Assembly (NCBI GenBank): GCA_963576725.1
Contig: OY755237.1
Coordinates: 53,287,674-53,351,673 of the forward strand
DNA from: Azorinus chamasolen
Lineage: Eukaryota > Mollusca > Bivalvia > Cardiida > Solecurtidae
Reading direction: 5' to 3'
DNA: 64,000 nt
A program made the translations under genes and the position numbers. The notes under the pieces were generated by a model. That model was not told the DNA's origin. It searched no databases and saw nothing but the letters and a program-made list of their open reading frames with translations. Below are positions 40,778 to 51,270 of this stretch, one piece after another (the stretch's first letter is position 1; every line of letters starts with the position of its first letter).

Positions 40778-41270
40778 TTAACCATTTACCTCATGAATAT
40801 TTATACTATGAATATTAATTGGAAAATATTTTTCAATATCCATTGGAATACATGCAATAGAATAATTTTATATGAAAAGTGTGGCCATAGCAGAAACTGT
40901 AGGCTCATCTGTATATACAGTAAAACCTTTCTATAACGGCCACTAAATTGTGTTAATTAGTTGGTATTTAGGGCAAGTGGCTGCTTAAAACAAAATGAAA
41001 GTAAAACAGAACGCTCCTATAGGAACGTTCTGTTTTACTTTCACCTTGCTTTAAGCAGCCACCTGCCTTTAACACAAAATACTTGATGTACTTTAGTGGT
41101 CGTTATAGAGAGGTGTTACCGTAGTTCCATAAGTAAACAGAGCAGACCCTGATCCAACACAGACCCTGATCCAACAGCTCATACAGAAGCTGTTTACTCT
41201 CTCAGTTTCACAAAATACAGGAGCCGTCTGATCCGGGTCTTGTCTGTTTGCAAATGCGTGAAAATGTTAA
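40778..41270 (-). mobile_element. Family A element hosting family C
   Basis: TTAACCATTTACCTCATGA to GCGTGAAAATGTTAA. The first hairpin arm carries a direct duplication (CAGACCCTGATCCAACA twice at ~41145-41175). Family C sits at the TA of CTGTATA/GTTCCATAAG. Confidence 0.8.
40918..41121. mobile_element. Family C element, complete, nested
   Basis: CAGTAAAACCTTTCTATAAC to TTATAGAGAGGTGTTACCG with TA on both sides. A near-perfect palindrome from AATGAAAGTAAAACAGAACG. Confidence 0.92.
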
Positions 41271-41499
41271 CCCTTCCTTTCATTTAAACTTATTCCGCAT
41301 TTGCAAACAGGGTAGACCTAGATCAAACGGCTCCTGTATGAGCCCCGTCTGATCAGGGTCTGCTCTATTTGCTGATGAGGCTTGATAGATATGTTTCTTT
41401 GTTTTCTAAAATGGCTACAATATTCCACTTTCTATATATCATTATGAATATTCAGTAGGTATTGGAATCGGAATAAACATAGAATAGGGAAAGGGTTAA
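41267..41499 (+). mobile_element. Family A element, subfamily A2
   Basis: TTAACCCTTCCTTTCATTTA to GAATAGGGAAAGGGTTAA; shares its left TTAA with the preceding element; contains TCTAAAATGGCTACAATATT. Confidence 0.88.
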
Positions 41500-41514
41500 T
41501 CCATACACTCGCGT

Positions 41515-41900
41515 GGACCCAAACATGGGCCATACAGGCAAACAAGATCTGGGGTACCCCAAACATGGGCCATACATGCAAACAATACCTGGGGTACCCA
41601 AACATGGGCCATACAGGCAAACAAGACCTGGGTACCCAAACTTGGGCCATACAGGCAATCAAGACATTGGGTACCCAAAACATAGGTCATACAGGCAAAC
41701 AAGACCTGGGGTACCCAAACATGGGCCATACAGGCAAACAAGACATTGGGTACCCAAACATGGGCCATACAGGCAAACAAGACCTGGGGTACCCAAACAT
41801 GGGCCATATAGGAAAACAAGACATTGGGTACCCAAACATGGGCCATACAGGCAAACAAGACCTGGGGTACCCAAACATGGGCCATACAGACAAACGGGAA
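41515..41900. repeat. ~39-bp tandem array
   Basis: About ten units of GGGTACCCAAACATGGGCCA + TACAGGCAAACAAGACCTG. Each holds the palindrome GGGTACCC and ends in AGGCAAACA. It begins a few bases after a family A end but does not match its sequence. The open frames in it on both strands are repeat translations. Confidence 0.93.
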
Positions 41901-42036
41901 CCCCCAAATGAAAAAATGACATGTTCAAAAATCCAATTCGGACGAGTTGATGTTGTATACTATTGGGTTTAAAGAGGTAAACATATACATATACCGTCCG
42001 CAATTTGCAAGATAGAGCAACTATGGACATTTAGTC

Positions 42037-42416
42037 ATTTAAACCATTTGAACGTCTTAGCAAACAGAGTAGATCCAGACAATACTGCTTCTATAGGAGC
42101 CGCCTGGTCAGGGTCTGCTCTGTTTGCAAATGAAATGATATAAACACGAGTCTACAGTTTCTGTCAAGGAAAGAAAAACGTCACGTGTTCAGGTAATTAA
42201 AATTCACAATGTCATTATTTCATACATTTATAGGCTGAATTTTAATGATGGCATATGTACACAAGGTATTTTCGTAGAAACTAGTCAGATTTATTTTAAA
42301 TTCATAAGTAAACAGAGTAGATCGTGGTCAGACGGTTCCTACAGGAGTCGTCTGATCTGGATCTTATCTGTTTCCAAATGTTTGAAAAAAAGCATTTAAA
42401 TGAGGGAAAGGGTTAA
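42037..42416. mobile_element. Two family A copies facing each other
   Basis: A plus-strand copy (42037-42230; AGCAAACAGAGTAGATCC, CACAATGTCATTATTTC) and a minus-strand copy (42225-42416; GTAAACAGAGTAGATCG, GAGGGAAAGGGTTAA) meet tail to tail. Confidence 0.75.
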
Positions 42417-42860
42417 TTCTTCAGCCACATATTATTTTGTTGATACTCAATTCAATGGCACCAGAGGAATCGACTTTGTGTACAACTAAAAAACATTTTA
42501 CAGAATGTCACAGTCATTTCTAATCTACAACTGTATAGTCTTTCCTCGTAAGCCACCATCGTTACCATTCTGCATTAGGCTCCCGCCTGTTTTTCAAGAC
42601 AGCTATATTTCATTGAGTGGCGACCCAGGTTAATTCATTAATTATTTAGATGATAGATGCGCATCTTTATACCTTTGCAAACCCAGACCAGGCAGCTCCT
42701 ATATTTGTTTAGTGAAATTATGAGCAATAGATTTTTTTGCAATAGCAGAAAGTGTAGAATATGATCTATATTATTTCATAGCAAACCGACCCGACCCTGA
42801 TCTGGGTCTACCCTGTTTGCCAAAGCGTATAAACGTGTACTAGGTAATGGGATACAGGTT
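42417..42860. other. Family C and A scraps
   Basis: Family C remains at 42540-42610 (CATTCTGCATTAGGCTCCC). Family A scraps at 42655-42720 and 42740-42860 (ATAGCAAACCGACCCGACCC, TCTGGGTCTACCCTGTTTGC). Confidence 0.45.
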
Positions 42861-43024
42861 TAAAACTGGAGATTGATTAATACAAGCTGATGATAATAAT
42901 AAAAAGATCCACATGCTTTGGCATTTGGTTTCACAACATTAAGCTACATTCTGTCCTCCAGACCCCCAACAATGGTCGCTTTCATCGTTGTATATCGTTC
43001 ACAGTTTGGCTTTTAATTTTTCTC

Positions 43025-43260
43025 TGATCAATATTCACGCATAAAACAACGACGTCGTGGTCATTTTTTTTGGTGTTTTTTTTATAATGGCATACTTACA
43101 CAGGAGTTTTGGTATTGGTAGAAACTGTAGTCAGATCTATTATAATTTCATGAGCAAACTGAGTAGACCCTGATCAGACGGCTCCTGTAGAAGCCGTCTG
43201 ATCTTATTTTACTCTGTTTGCAAATACGTGAAAAGACTTTTTTATGCGGGAAAGGGTTAA
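43025..43260 (-). mobile_element. Family A element
   Basis: AATATTCACGCATAAAACAA, TTTATAATGGCATACTTACA, GAGCAAACTGAGTAGACCCT, core GGCTCCTGTAGAAGCC, end GCGGGAAAGGGTTAA. Confidence 0.8.
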
Positions 43261-44294
43261 TAGTTACCAATAATTCGGAGGACACAACTGCTTTAACCAA
43301 ATTTAAGGGTTTTTGGCTCATGTTTGGTAACACCGCGTGCTAAATATAAATTTTGTCCGCAACAATTGTCGCCTGTCGCACTTGTGGAAATTAATTTTTC
43401 AAACTTCTGCCAGAGTATCATACATTTTGGATCCTAATGAGACCGTCGGTCTCTCGGTATCTCATATGGACACGAGCTGTTTGTATCGGTCATCACGAAG
43501 TCAAATAATTAAACATCAGTTCTCTGACTTAATAAATACGCACATAGAGTTGACCATACAAGGACAATTTCATTAAGCCCCAATGCTGGTGACGTAATGG
43601 ACTTAATGCTGCCTATTTGAATTCGAGACTTAAATAAATACGTTTACGGTGAATTAAACAATGATATAATAAATCTACCATTGTATTGACAGTAATGTCT
43701 TTAAATAAAGTACAACAGACTCCGATGTGGAAGACGCGTTTTATGAATAAACATTAGGCTTGGGACGCAGATGACTGTTTAATTTTTCGCATGTCCAGTA
43801 ATTGTCTGTAAACTTTGCCGTTTGCTACAGCTCCTAAAGAAATTATTTTCTACCAATTCTCTTCAAAAACAGAACAAGAGTAACACGCATTGTGTATCCT
43901 GATGAGTTGTAGGGTTATTCGTTGATGGTGTTAAGGTTGCACACAACTTTACTGAAAAATACTAACTCTTTCACCGCCAACATCGCTTTTAGAAATGCAC
44001 CACGACAGATAGTGCAGTCCCAGAATAAACGCTGCCTTTATAAGACGGCGTCTGATCAGGAACTTCACTTTTTTTTTTTTTTAATCCTTTGCAATTATTC
44101 AATTTATTTGTCGCATTTCGCCATTGTAACGAAATATTTTAATACAAACGGGTTGCAGATTTGATTATTAGAAATAAGTGTTGCAATTAGAAATTGGACC
44201 GGTCAATAAGACACTAGAATTATATCGCACGAAGGAAATGTTTCAATATAATGTTACCATCATTTTTTAGAACAACTGTTTCATACATTCGCAT
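43261..44294. other. Family E remnants in single-copy DNA
   Basis: Family E scraps at 43330-43500 (TTTGTCCGCAACAATTG, GGATCCTAATGAGACC, GTCTCTCGGTATCTC) and 43778-43930 (TTTGCCGTTTGCTACAG, GTATCCTGATGAGTTG). A T-run at 44069-44082. No exon seen. Confidence 0.45.
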
Positions 44295-44441
44295 ATTCAC
44301 GTCTTTGCAAATAACTCTAGATTAAACGGTTCTATAGGAGCCGTCTTAATAATAGGCTAAATGAAATAAAATAAAATACAGCTAATAACTATGCACGATG
44401 TCATTAATTCTTACACGAATATTCATCAGGGAAAGGGTCAA
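44295..44441 (+). mobile_element. Family A element, internally deleted
   Basis: CACGTCTTTGCAAATAACTC, GGTTCTATAGGAGCCG, AGCTAATAACTATGCACGAT, ATTCATCAGGGAAAGGGTC. Confidence 0.65.
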
Positions 44442-44522
44442 CATCTAATGGTAAAACCACAGGTACCAGACGCGCGACCATTTCATAAATACTACTGACA
44501 TACATCTTCAAATACGATTAGA

Positions 44523-45274
44523 CATCATACTTTGACAGAAAAAAGTTTTGAAAACCCCCCCAACCTTTTTCGTATAGTATACTACCATGTAAAGGTGTGT
44601 AACTTAATGGCAGAAAAATTGCACCAACTATATTCCACGTCATGTTACGACGTCAAATCCGCTCGATTTCAATCAAATATGAATAATTACACGCCTAAAT
44701 GTCCAATCTTTGAAATACACACCATTGAAGGCCGATCATTGGCCGAAAAATTACTGTACTGAGACGATAAACTCTGTCTTAGCTTTAGTCGACCGAGTTC
44801 GCTACCGACACATGTATACATGTAAGTATGTTGACAGCCGCGAGTCGCTCCGGAAAATCTCCAGTTGTGGTTGACATCGACGGTAAGTTTTATTTTTATG
44901 TTTAGATTTATTGAAGGAGAGTGGAAACAGGCCATATTACATGTATGAGATTCAGTGTGACTTTCGATGCCACCAGTCGTGAAAATGTACATGTATGAGT
45001 CGGTAGCGACTTGATAGACTAAAGCTAAGTTGGAGTTTATCGTCTCAGTGCAGTACTTTTTCGGCCTATGATCGGCCATCAGTGGTGTGTAAGACTGGAC
45101 CTTTCCGCGTGTAATTAATCACATTTGATTGAAATTGATCGGAAGTTGACGTCATAACAAGACGTTGAATGTAGTTGGTGCATTTTTTCTGCCATTTTGG
45201 ATCACACCTCTACATAGTATAATACTGTACGAAAAGAATATCAAAACGTTTTTGGCTGCTGTCAAAGTATGATG
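44523..45274. mobile_element. 750-bp foldback with ~300-bp arms and unique loop
   Basis: The left arm (44523-44830) and right arm (44985-45274) are inverse copies. CATCATACTTTGACAG pairs with CTGTCAAAGTATGATG, GGCAGAAAAATTGCACCAAC with GTTGGTGCATTTTTTCTGCC, and AGACGATAAACTC with GAGTTTATCGTCT. They differ by scattered substitutions. The 155-bp loop is not palindromic and holds GACGGTAAGTTTTATTTTT, a donor-like word. Both arms contain a GACGTCA-type site. Confidence 0.88.
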
Positions 45275-45275
45275 T

Positions 45276-45465
45276 TTAACCCTGTCGTCTACTAACTTTG
45301 ACGTCTGCTACAAATTTTCATTTTCTTCATTTTTGTTTCAAAAACATAGTAACAGCAACAAACAGTTTGGTTCCTGATGAGACGCCGAGTTACTCGGCGT
45401 TTCATCTGGATCCAAACTGTTTGCATATGTAATCACAGATCCGGCATTAGCAGCGAAAGGGTTAA
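45276..45465 (+). mobile_element. Family E element beside the foldback
   Basis: TTAACCCTGTCGTCTACTAA to ATTAGCAGCGAAAGGGTTAA, core AACAGTTTGGTTCCTGATG around GAGTTACTC. The left TTAA lies immediately beyond the outer end of the foldback's right arm. Confidence 0.88.
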
Positions 45466-45615
45466 ACGTATTTGAAGATGTCTATCGGTAGCTTTTGTGA
45501 AACTGTCACGCGCCTGGCACCTGTGGGTAAAACATCTTTGGAAACCATATAATTTGCTCACTTGAGTGAAAGCAAATGATCCAGGTATTTGTTTTGGTGC
45601 GTACTAAAGCTTCCT

Positions 45616-45960
45616 TAACCCCTTAACTGCAGGACACGTGTGTATAGAATCTTGTAAACTCTCTTTGTATACCCAGAAAAGAGGGCTGAACTAGGAGCCC
45701 ATCGACCAGGGTCTCTGCTGTTTTTCACTCAAACCCCTCTCGCAAATTGTACCATTTTATACTGAATGGACTGGCATTGCAGGTATTTCTTACATGAATA
45801 TTTATGAAGTAAACACTAACATTCATGAGGTAAACGACATGTGCTTAGTTCCCCGTAATGGACATGGGCAAACCATATAGACCAAGACGAGAATATTGCC
45901 GAAGGAGCCCTTTGATCAGGGTATGTACTGTTCGTGAATCATTTATTTTCTAAAGATTAC
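45616..45960 (+). mobile_element. Family G copies (two partial)
   Basis: TTAACCCCTTAACTGCAGGA, GACACGTGTGTATAG, ACTAGGAGCCCATCGACCAG, then a second core CAAACCATATAGACCAAG with GGAGCCCTTTGATCAGGG. Confidence 0.55.
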
Positions 45961-46077
45961 ATCGGGAAACTCCTTCCATAGACACACCGATATAATAAAG
46001 ATTAGATACATTAGAAATACATATTGGACGATTTCACTAACATACAGGCTAAATCGTTTCCATTTTTTATAAAGATC
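45961..46077. other. No feature recognised
   Basis: Short single-copy spacer; similar text (GATTTCACTAACATACAGGC) recurs at 46300-46320. Confidence 0.3.
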
Positions 46078-46265
46078 TATCTATCCTATAGGAGCCGTCT
46101 GATCAGGGTCTGCTATCCTTGCTATTGGAATTTGATAAAATCTGTTTCTTACTCTCTAAAATGGCTGCAATGTTTCACCTTCCATATTTCATTATAACTA
46201 TTTTGTCCATGAATATTCAGTAGGTATTGAAAGTGAAATAAACGTAGAACAGGGTATGGTTTAGG
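46078..46265 (+). mobile_element. Family A2 element, 5' truncated
   Basis: CCTATAGGAGCCGTCTGATC, TCTAAAATGGCTGCAATG, AATATTCAGTAGGTATTG, AACAGGGTATGGTTTAG. Confidence 0.75.
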
Positions 46266-46869
46266 GAATGTTAGACACATTAAAATACACATTGGATGAT
46301 TTCATTAGAATACAGGCTAAATCATTCACATTTACAAATCAAATATAGTTCTTTAAAGACACCACGTTTGCGTGTCCAAAATAAAAACTAAATATCAGAA
46401 AAAGTTTCTTAAACTATCAAAAGAGAAATGAATTTCCTTATTTATTCAATGTTTTCAGTAACAGAAGATTTATTAAGCCGCAAGATTAGAAAAAAACATG
46501 TATTTCAGTCACTGCTCGAATTGGAAATAAGTTTATTGATAACTGTTACCTGGCAACACATACGTCAAACATGTTTGTTCTTGTACACTGGAAATACTTC
46601 TCCTTTTTCGTATTAACCGTTTTAATATTTAATTTTCAAAGTGGAAGGATCCATCATGGCTTAACAATAGAATCCATTCAGTAGAAAGGGTAGAATTAGT
46701 GAGATGATTTTGAATGACAAACAGTGCAGACCCTGGTCAGATACCTTCTCTAGGAGCCCTCTGATCTGGGGCTAAATTGTTTGCAAATATCAGGGCACTC
46801 GTTTCTCACACCCGAAGAGTTACGCACGTCGGTATCGAGTGTTTGTGTTTTCAAACATTTAACTATCGG
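46266..46869. other. Single-copy DNA with family G scrap and weak frame
   Basis: A frame at 46428-46616 follows TTCAATGTTTTCAG (46459) and contains TEDLLSRKIRKKHVFQSLLE; it could be an exon but has no donor support. A family G hairpin (ACAAACAGTGCAGACCC) lies at 46715-46790. Confidence 0.3.
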
Positions 46870-47290
46870 TTAACTGAAATTCTATAATGGCATAAGAACA
46901 CTAGAATGTTTAGGAATTGTAGAACAGGTAAAATCAGACCTGCATTGTTACATCAGGGTACTGTTATAGACGCTGTCTTGGTCTACTCCGTTTGCATAGG
47001 CGTCTATGGACTGAACGCCTGATGGAACAATACAGATCTGATTTTACAATTTCTGCAATTCCTAAACTTTCTAGTGTTCTTATGCCATTATAGAATTTCA
47101 GTTAATCCTTTCCCTGTTCAGTATTCATGTAACAAATAATAAAAATATCATGGATATTTATTTGCTGAAGTATATTGCAACCATTCCAATGAAACGTTTT
47201 GCTTTGACAAAAACTGTTTAATCAGATGTGTAACATGTCAAAGGAAAACAGAGCAGACCCTAATCAGACTGCTCCCATAGGAGTATACAC
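46870..47290. mobile_element. Family A interior in inverted duplication, plus partial copy
   Basis: 46870-46960 (TTAACTGAAATTCTATAATG, GGCATAAGAACACTAGAATG) reappears inverted at 47020-47105. A partial family A copy continues to 47290 (ATTCATGTAACAAATAATA, GAAAACAGAGCAGACCC). Confidence 0.75.
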
Positions 47291-47318
47291 AACCTTGTAT
47301 GTCTTTACAAACGATGGC

Positions 47319-47660
47319 AGTTTAATGCAGGGTGAACGTAGTGCAGAAAGTTCCATTAGGAATTTAACCCTGTATTAACCGTTTCCTCCATAAATACGAC
47401 TTTCTATTCCTCAGTAAGTCACTTTTTGAAAAAAATATGTGATAAATAGAGCATTTGCTCCTAAGGAGCAAACGCTCTATTTATCACAATGGTTTCAGAA
47501 CTACAAAATTCTAAAAAAATCCTTTTTCTCTAATTAATGCTCCTTTTGGGTAGATTTATTCAGAGAGGTTGGGTCTAAAAAAAACATATGAGGGACTGGG
47601 TTAAGCAGTCACCTGCCTAAGTAATTCTCAATTTTATTTTAAACTATTAAACCTAACCTC
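47319..47660. mobile_element. Family C element hosting family B
   Basis: The left arm GGCAGTTTAATGCAGGGTG with a shrunken core AAGTTCCATTAGGAAT, then CCCTGTATTAA before and TTAAGCAGTCACCTGCC after the insertion. Confidence 0.82.
47375..47604 (+). mobile_element. Family B element in a verifiable TTAA target
   Basis: TTAACCGTTTCCTCCATAAA to GAGGGACTGGGTTAA. The host family C arm reads CTGCATTAAGCAGCCACC in uninterrupted copies, so TTAA is present once before insertion and twice after. Confidence 0.95.
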
Positions 47661-47798
47661 GATTACTAAAACTTCAAACTATCAAGTTTTTACTATCATA
47701 CATTGTTATTGACGTCATTTGAAAAAGGACATTCTCCAGTGAAAGCTGATCACTAGTAAACATTTCTGTAATTTCTATGAAATGGCCATATGACCTTC

Positions 47799-47998
47799 AA
47801 CTCTTTCGCTGCCAAAGTTTGCCGTTTTCTAACTTTGTCGTCTGCTACAATTTTTTATTAATTTTTTTTAGAAATCTTATTTTTGTTTCGAAAACATAGT
47901 CACAGTAACAAACAGTTTGGATCCTGATGAGACGCTCATCTGGATCCAGACTGTTTACATAGGTTATTACAGATGCGACATTGGTAGCAACAGAGTTC
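47799..47998 (+). mobile_element. Family E element, complete
   Basis: CAACTCTTTCGCTGCCAAAG to GACATTGGTAGCAACAGAGTTCAA; the core lost its centre (GATGAGACGCTCATC). Flanked by TTCAA on both sides instead of TTAA. Confidence 0.82.
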
Positions 47999-48181
47999 AA
48001 AAGAAATATTTATATAGTAACCGTATGCTAAACAGGGGAATATATTCCTGGAGGAAAAAAACATTTCTTACCAAATGATATAGTGCTATAAATTTAGTTA
48101 GATTTAGAAATGTTTGCATCAGCATTACAGCTTGAAATGGAATTGTCCAGTCTTGCCGAGGAAGTAACATTAACTTGGTAC

Positions 48182-48432
48182 TTAACTCTTTCCCTCAAAT
48201 AAACACCTTTTGTCGCATTTTCAATCAGAGTAGACCTAGCTCAGACGGCTCCTGTAGGGACCGTCTGATCAGGGTCTGCTCTGTTTGCTTATGCTATCAC
48301 AATAGATATGAATGCACAGTTTCTTCCGTTTCCAAAACGTTCCTGTATACATTTACCATTATAAGAATTCAGCTTATAAATATTCATGATGATATGATTT
48401 CTAACATCAATATGTAACAGGCAAAGGGTTAA
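48182..48432 (+). mobile_element. Family A element, complete
   Basis: TTAACTCTTTCCCTCAAATA to AACAGGCAAAGGGTTAA; hairpin ATCAGAGTAGACCTAG / GGTCTGCTCTG around GCTCCTGTAGGGACC. Confidence 0.88.
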
Positions 48433-48639
48433 TAATTTTACATGGCCATGTTTGTAAACAAAATAAGTATTTGTACAAATGTGTATATACAACATAAGAT
48501 TTTCACATTCTTGTTCATGTATAGCAATGTGTAATTAAGAACATGAGCAAGAAAAGAGAAACTGTAATATGTGTAATATGATATTCATGTAAGAGGTAAT
48601 GCGTAGGTACGTAGACCTCTTTGTGAAGAAGGGTTAAGA
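48433..48639. other. No feature recognised
   Basis: AT-rich single-copy DNA; CTTTGTGAAGAAGGGTTAAG at 48618 may be a lone element end. Confidence 0.3.
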
Positions 48640-48845
48640 CAGGTTCGACTGTGATGCTTTGTATATGCCAGTTGGTCGATCGATCGACTAAATGGTTTCG
48701 GATAAAATCATCGGCACTGCCTTTTTGTATTATTTGCGTAAGCAACGCATACATAGGTTGCTTTCCACCATCGAACCCATAGTAAAGCTGCCTACCTGAC
48801 AACTGCCATTCCGCATAGCAGTCTAGTGCAATTTATTGACCTGCA
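48640..48845 (-). CDS. Candidate exon, good coding character
   Basis: A minus-strand frame reads CYAEWQLSGRQLYYGFDGGK, then QPMYALLTQIIQKGSADDF, then IRNHLVDRSTNWHIQ. It is a soluble, mixed-charge, helix-prone sequence with ordinary codon usage, in strong contrast to its AT-rich flanks. GTCAGGTAGGCAG/CTTTAC offers an acceptor near 48790. The downstream edge runs into AAGACAGGTTCGACTGT (family C end text), so the original exon border may be lost. Leu/Ile spacing could suit a small helical (death-fold-like) domain, but no family can be claimed. Confidence 0.4.
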
Positions 48846-49590
48846 TTCGATGGATACAAAGGCGTTTAATAACATGACATCCGGAAACAATCATGGTATA
48901 CTATTTCTGACATGAACATGCTTCGTAACATTAGCTTTGGTTTAGTATGTGCAAAAAATCCACAAAATATAGCAATATGTAAGAAGGGCGCACGAATATA
49001 TAAATATCAATCATATGACAAAATTACGTGACCAAAATAAGAATGAAAGTATTCTCCCAGAGGCAGTTACTCAACGAATAAAGAAGTGCGCGTCGGGTGA
49101 CCTTATGCAAGCGATTTGGTAATCACGCCCATTAACTGCGAGTGGTCAGTTTGATAATAAGCATGACGGGAAACGGCTGAAGTGTTACTCACTGAATTAA
49201 TTACCCACTGAAAGAGTGTTAATCCTTTCCCTTATAGACACGCAATTTCATGCCAAAGCGCACTTATTCGATATCAGAAATTTGATTTTCAACACATTGA
49301 TCCCATGCAAAGAATACTGCAGCGCCTGCAACGCTTTGATTACCTATGCATGTACTCTACTATTTGGTAGGGAGGTTGATCGTGATAATTAGACAAGGTC
49401 AAGGTCTTACGCCAAGGTCAAATGTCAAATTCATAGACTGGATGCCACTAGGGACATGTATGTGTTTCGAAACATCTCTTTTCTGCATTGTTATTGATGT
49501 TTAATGGGTATGTTCGAGAGTTTTCGATTTATATAAAAGAGAAACTATTGACTGAGTGTCAAACAGACCAGGATCTGACCAGGGTCTGCG
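48846..49590. other. Single-copy DNA with family A scraps
   Basis: GTTAATCCTTTCCCTTATAG at 49217 and GTCAAACAGACCAGGATCTG at 49558 are family A pieces. No gene seen. Confidence 0.35.
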
Positions 49591-50022
49591 ATGTTTGCTG
49601 AACTTATTAATATTTATACCAGCAAATGTTGTGTTTGTTATGCCCCACTCCATATAAACAATGGATCGGTCCCAAGTAAGATCTGGGCGGGTTTAAATAA
49701 TAAGGGAGTCGATGGGTTAAGGTACAAGGAAGATGTTGATACTTTTCAAAGTACTTTTTATGTAATATATTCTCCGTCTATAATTAAGAACTGGAAGGAA
49801 AACATGCAGATCCCTTTTATATACCAAGTCAGACTGTTCTTGTTGAAATGTTGTTGAGAACACTTATGTGCGCTATGGTATAGTTTTCTGTCTAAGGCTT
49901 TGACTGAAGAGCTTATTATCGAAGATGGAATGTCCAGAAACGACACGACTGATGTACAGTTGAAAGTCTTACATTTGCTGCTATTGGATAAGAACAGACG
50001 ATGCCTCTGGCAACATAATTAG
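49591..50022 (+). pseudogene. 144-codon frame with one internal stop
   Basis: The frame from 49591 is open to TGA 49855-49857 and continues in the same frame to TAG 50020-50022. Text includes CVCYAPLHINNGSVPSKIWA, GVDGLRYKEDVDTFQ, YSPSIIKNWKENMQ; after the stop KALTEELIIEDGMSRNDTTD and LLLLDKNRRCLW. The first five residues come from a family A end. Equal protein-like character on both sides of the stop suggests a decayed gene, an exon with stop mutation, or a sequencing difference. Not recognised. Confidence 0.4.
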
Positions 50023-50334
50023 GGCCTGAACACTGTCTATAAGAAGTATATTTTCTGAGTTAGTTTTCAGGCTGTTAACTAGTGTGAATTTCCATAGAGC
50101 ATTGCAGTTATATATCGGTCAGAGTCTTAATTAACTCTTCACTTCTTGAACAGTCATGTAAGATACCGGTATAATGACATAATGATTATTCATTAGATCA
50201 TTATTATAATGACATGTAAAAAAAGAACATCTAAACAGGGACATATACATACATGTATGTATATGTTTTTTAGCTAAATAAAATATTTTTTATATTTCTC
50301 CGCCTAACTCTATCTTGCGGCATCTTATTAAAAT
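50023..50334. other. No feature recognised
   Basis: AT-rich; ACATATACATACATGTATGT at 50240 is a simple palindrome. Confidence 0.35.
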
Positions 50335-50830
50335 CACCTCTCCGAAGCGAGTCTAATGAATCGCATCTTATCTAGAGCCCTAGTACGAACCTTATCTATA
50401 GCCATAGAACGCACCTTATCTACTGACTAGTACGCAGCTTATCTAGAGCTCTGGTAGGCACCTTTTCTACTGCATTAGTACGCACCTATTTTATAGCTCT
50501 AGTAGGCACCTTATTTTCAGATATAGCACGCACCTTATTTGCAGCTCTAATATGCACCTTATCTACAGCACTAGTACGTATCTTTTCTACAGCCATAGAA
50601 CGCATCTTATCTACAGTCATGGAACGCACCTTATTCACATCACAGCTCTAGTACGGCGCCTATCTACACCTCTAGTACGAGCCCTACTCACAACTTGTGT
50701 ACACACATTATCTACAGCCGTATCGCACAGCTAATCTACAACCATGGGGTGCATCTAATCTACAGTTCTGGTAAACATCGTATCTGCAACTTATCCACAG
50801 CCCCTGTACGTACCTTGTCTTATGTTTCCT
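50335..50830. repeat. ~24-bp degenerate tandem repeat
   Basis: About 20 units resembling CACCTTATCTACAGCTCTAG + TACG, with many substitutions and length changes. Confidence 0.88.
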
Positions 50831-50874
50831 ACCTGAATCAGACCATAATCAGAGTAAATATATTTTGTTTAGTT

Positions 50875-51270
50875 TTAACCCTTTCACTGATGAACAAGAA
50901 ACAACGAACGTATATGTGTACATTAATTGCTTGAGTTTGATAATGTCATCATGAACAAAGGCATTTGACCATGGGTGAACACTTTAGAATCAGATCTCTA
51001 TTATTTCATAGCAAAGAGAGTAGACATTGATCAGACAGCTCCTATCGCAGTTGTTTGATCTGTCATCATCAATATCAATTATATTCATGGTTACAATAGC
51101 ACACTGACAACGGAAGGTTTGGTCATGACAGAAACTGCAGATTTATATCTATATTATATCATAATCAAACAGAGCATACCCTGATCAGACAGTTTTTATA
51201 TGAACCGTCTGATCGTGGTCTTCTCTGTTTGCAAGGCACAGAATGACGTATTTACGGAGTGAAGATTTAA
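50875..51270 (-). mobile_element. Two family A elements, partial
   Basis: 50875-51075: TTAACCCTTTCACTGATG, CAGCTCCTATCGCAGTTG. 51080-51270: TCATGACAGAAACTGCAG, ATCAAACAGAGCATACCC, GTCTGATCGTGGTCTTCTC, ending in a mutated TTAAG. Confidence 0.7.

Noticed and set aside
41496..41972. Six overlapping frames of 68-135 codons
   Set aside because: 39-bp array translations on both strands (13-residue period).
22234..48417. Many short frames containing RSDGSCRSRLIRV-type text
   Set aside because: They are translations of the family A hairpin (AGATCAGACGGCTCCT...), which explains their recurrence on both strands across the window.
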